NCBI GenBank assembly: GCA_910588175.1
Contig: CAJUQQ010000098.1
Location: 1 to 5,282 of the forward strand
Direction of reading: 5' to 3'
Origin: an uncultured Oscillibacter sp.
GTDB lineage: Bacteria > Bacillota > Clostridia > Oscillospirales > Oscillospiraceae
DNA: 5,282 bases
A program made the translations under genes and the position numbers. The notes under the pieces were generated by a model, which was not told the origin of the DNA, ran no database searches, and was given only the letters and a program-made list of their open reading frames with translations. Positions 4,647 to 5,282 of this stretch are shown here, piece after piece (positions within the stretch are counted from its first letter, which is position 1; each line of letters opens with the position of its first letter).

Positions 4647-5282
4647 TCAGCCCAGGTTTAGCCGCTGCCGCTCCTCGGATTCCTCCACGGCCCGGATGTT
4701 CGCCCCCAGGCCCCGGAGCTTTTCCACCAGGTTCTCATAGCCCCGCTCAATGTAATGGACGCAGGAAATCTCGCTCTGCCCCCTGGCGGCCAGGGCGGCG
4801 ATGACCAGGGCGGCCCCCGCCCGCAGGTCCGACGCCTGAATGGGCGCGCCGGCCAAATGGTCCACGCCCTCCACCACGGCGGTCTTGTCGTCCACCTGAA
4901 TGCTGGCCCCCATGCGGCGGAGCTCGTCCACATAGCGGTAGCGGCTGCTCCACACGCTCTCCGTCACCAGGGAGATGCCCTGGGCGAGAGAGAGGACCGT
5001 GGTAATCTGGGGCTGCATGTCCGTGGGGAAGCCGGGATAAGGCAGGGTCTTGATATTCGCCCGGCGCAGGGGCCCGTTCCGGCGGACCAGAAGGGTGTCC
5101 TCGTGCTCCTCCACCTCCACGCCGCACTCCTGAAGCTTGGCGGTGATGCAGTCCATGTGCTTGGGGATGATGTTTTTCACCAGAATCTGGCCGCCCGCGG
5201 CGGCGGCGGCGGCCATGTAGGTGCCCGCCTCAATCTGGTCGGGGATGATGGCGTAGCTGCCGCCCCGGAGGCGGTCCACGCC
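4647..5282 (-). CDS. murA: UDP-N-acetylglucosamine 1-carboxyvinyltransferase, C-terminal half (cut by window edge)
   Basis: MurA catalyses the first committed step of peptidoglycan synthesis, transferring enolpyruvate from PEP to UDP-GlcNAc in the cytoplasm; it is the fosfomycin target. The 211 visible residues begin mid-protein (GVDRLRGGSYAIIPDQIEAGT), and the reading frame stays open at the right edge. The full E. coli enzyme has 419 aa, so about half is missing, including the loop with the PEP-binding cysteine. Visible active-site positions, counting the GTG codon at 5279 as 1, are FPTDMQPQ (84-91), whose Asp87 corresponds to E. coli Asp305; SDLRAGAAL (150-158), with Asp151 and Arg153 matching Asp369 and Arg371; and ERGYENLVEKLRGLGA (178-193), with Arg179 matching Arg397. 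Many Firmicutes carry two paralogues (MurA/MurZ), and this fragment alone does not settle which it is. A terminator follows the stop. Confidence 0.95.
   Translation of the reverse strand, partial: GVDRLRGGSYAIIPDQIEAGTYMAAAAAAGGQILVKNIIPKHMDCITAKLQECGVEVEEHEDTLLVRRNGPLRRANIKTLPYPGFPTDMQPQITTVLSLAQGISLVTESVWSSRYRYVDELRRMGASIQVDDKTAVVEGVDHLAGAPIQASDLRAGAALVIAALAARGQSEISCVHYIERGYENLVEKLRGLGANIRAVEESEERQRLNLG

Overview
The window is high in G+C, with strong GGAGG-type ribosome binding sites. All six recognisable genes lie on the minus strand. The pairing of a WalJ/YycJ-type hydrolase with rlmH, and the overall style of the sequence, suggest a G+C-rich gut Clostridia genome of the Oscillospiraceae type (Flavonifractor, Lawsonibacter or relatives). 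The lineage is an inference from style and synteny, not from a marker gene.

Read in the direction of transcription (right to left), the layout is as follows. (1) The C-terminal half of murA, a peptidoglycan precursor enzyme, is cut by the right edge and ends in a clear intrinsic terminator. (2) A YjaB-like GNAT acetyltransferase begins immediately after that terminator. (3) A gap of about 340 bases holds a hairpin and a 168-bp palindromic, MITE-like element with perfect 18-bp terminal inverted repeats. (4) A compact three-gene operon follows: a stand-alone TfoX C-terminal-domain protein, a WalJ/YycJ metallo-beta-lactamase-fold hydrolase, and rlmH (23S rRNA methyltransferase). Its genes overlap by 4 and 13 nt. 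(5) A gap of about 720 bases has no credible gene but is packed with inverted repeats, including a purine mirror repeat and a multi-branched fold. (6) asnS (asparaginyl-tRNA synthetase) has its own extended -10 promoter and terminator. (7) The left edge carries part of a repeat that also occurs, inverted, upstream of asnS.

The genes are housekeeping: cell-wall precursor synthesis, ribosome modification and tRNA charging. The WalJ-RlmH pair matches the order seen at the walRK locus of Firmicutes, but here it is joined to a TfoX-C protein. The less ordinary content is in the intergenic DNA. It includes two homologous repeats that bracket the asnS transcription unit in inverted orientation, the MITE-like palindrome, and a 16-nt purine tract present as both an inverted and a mirror repeat. 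I see no CRISPR array, tRNA, rRNA, phage gene or defence system.
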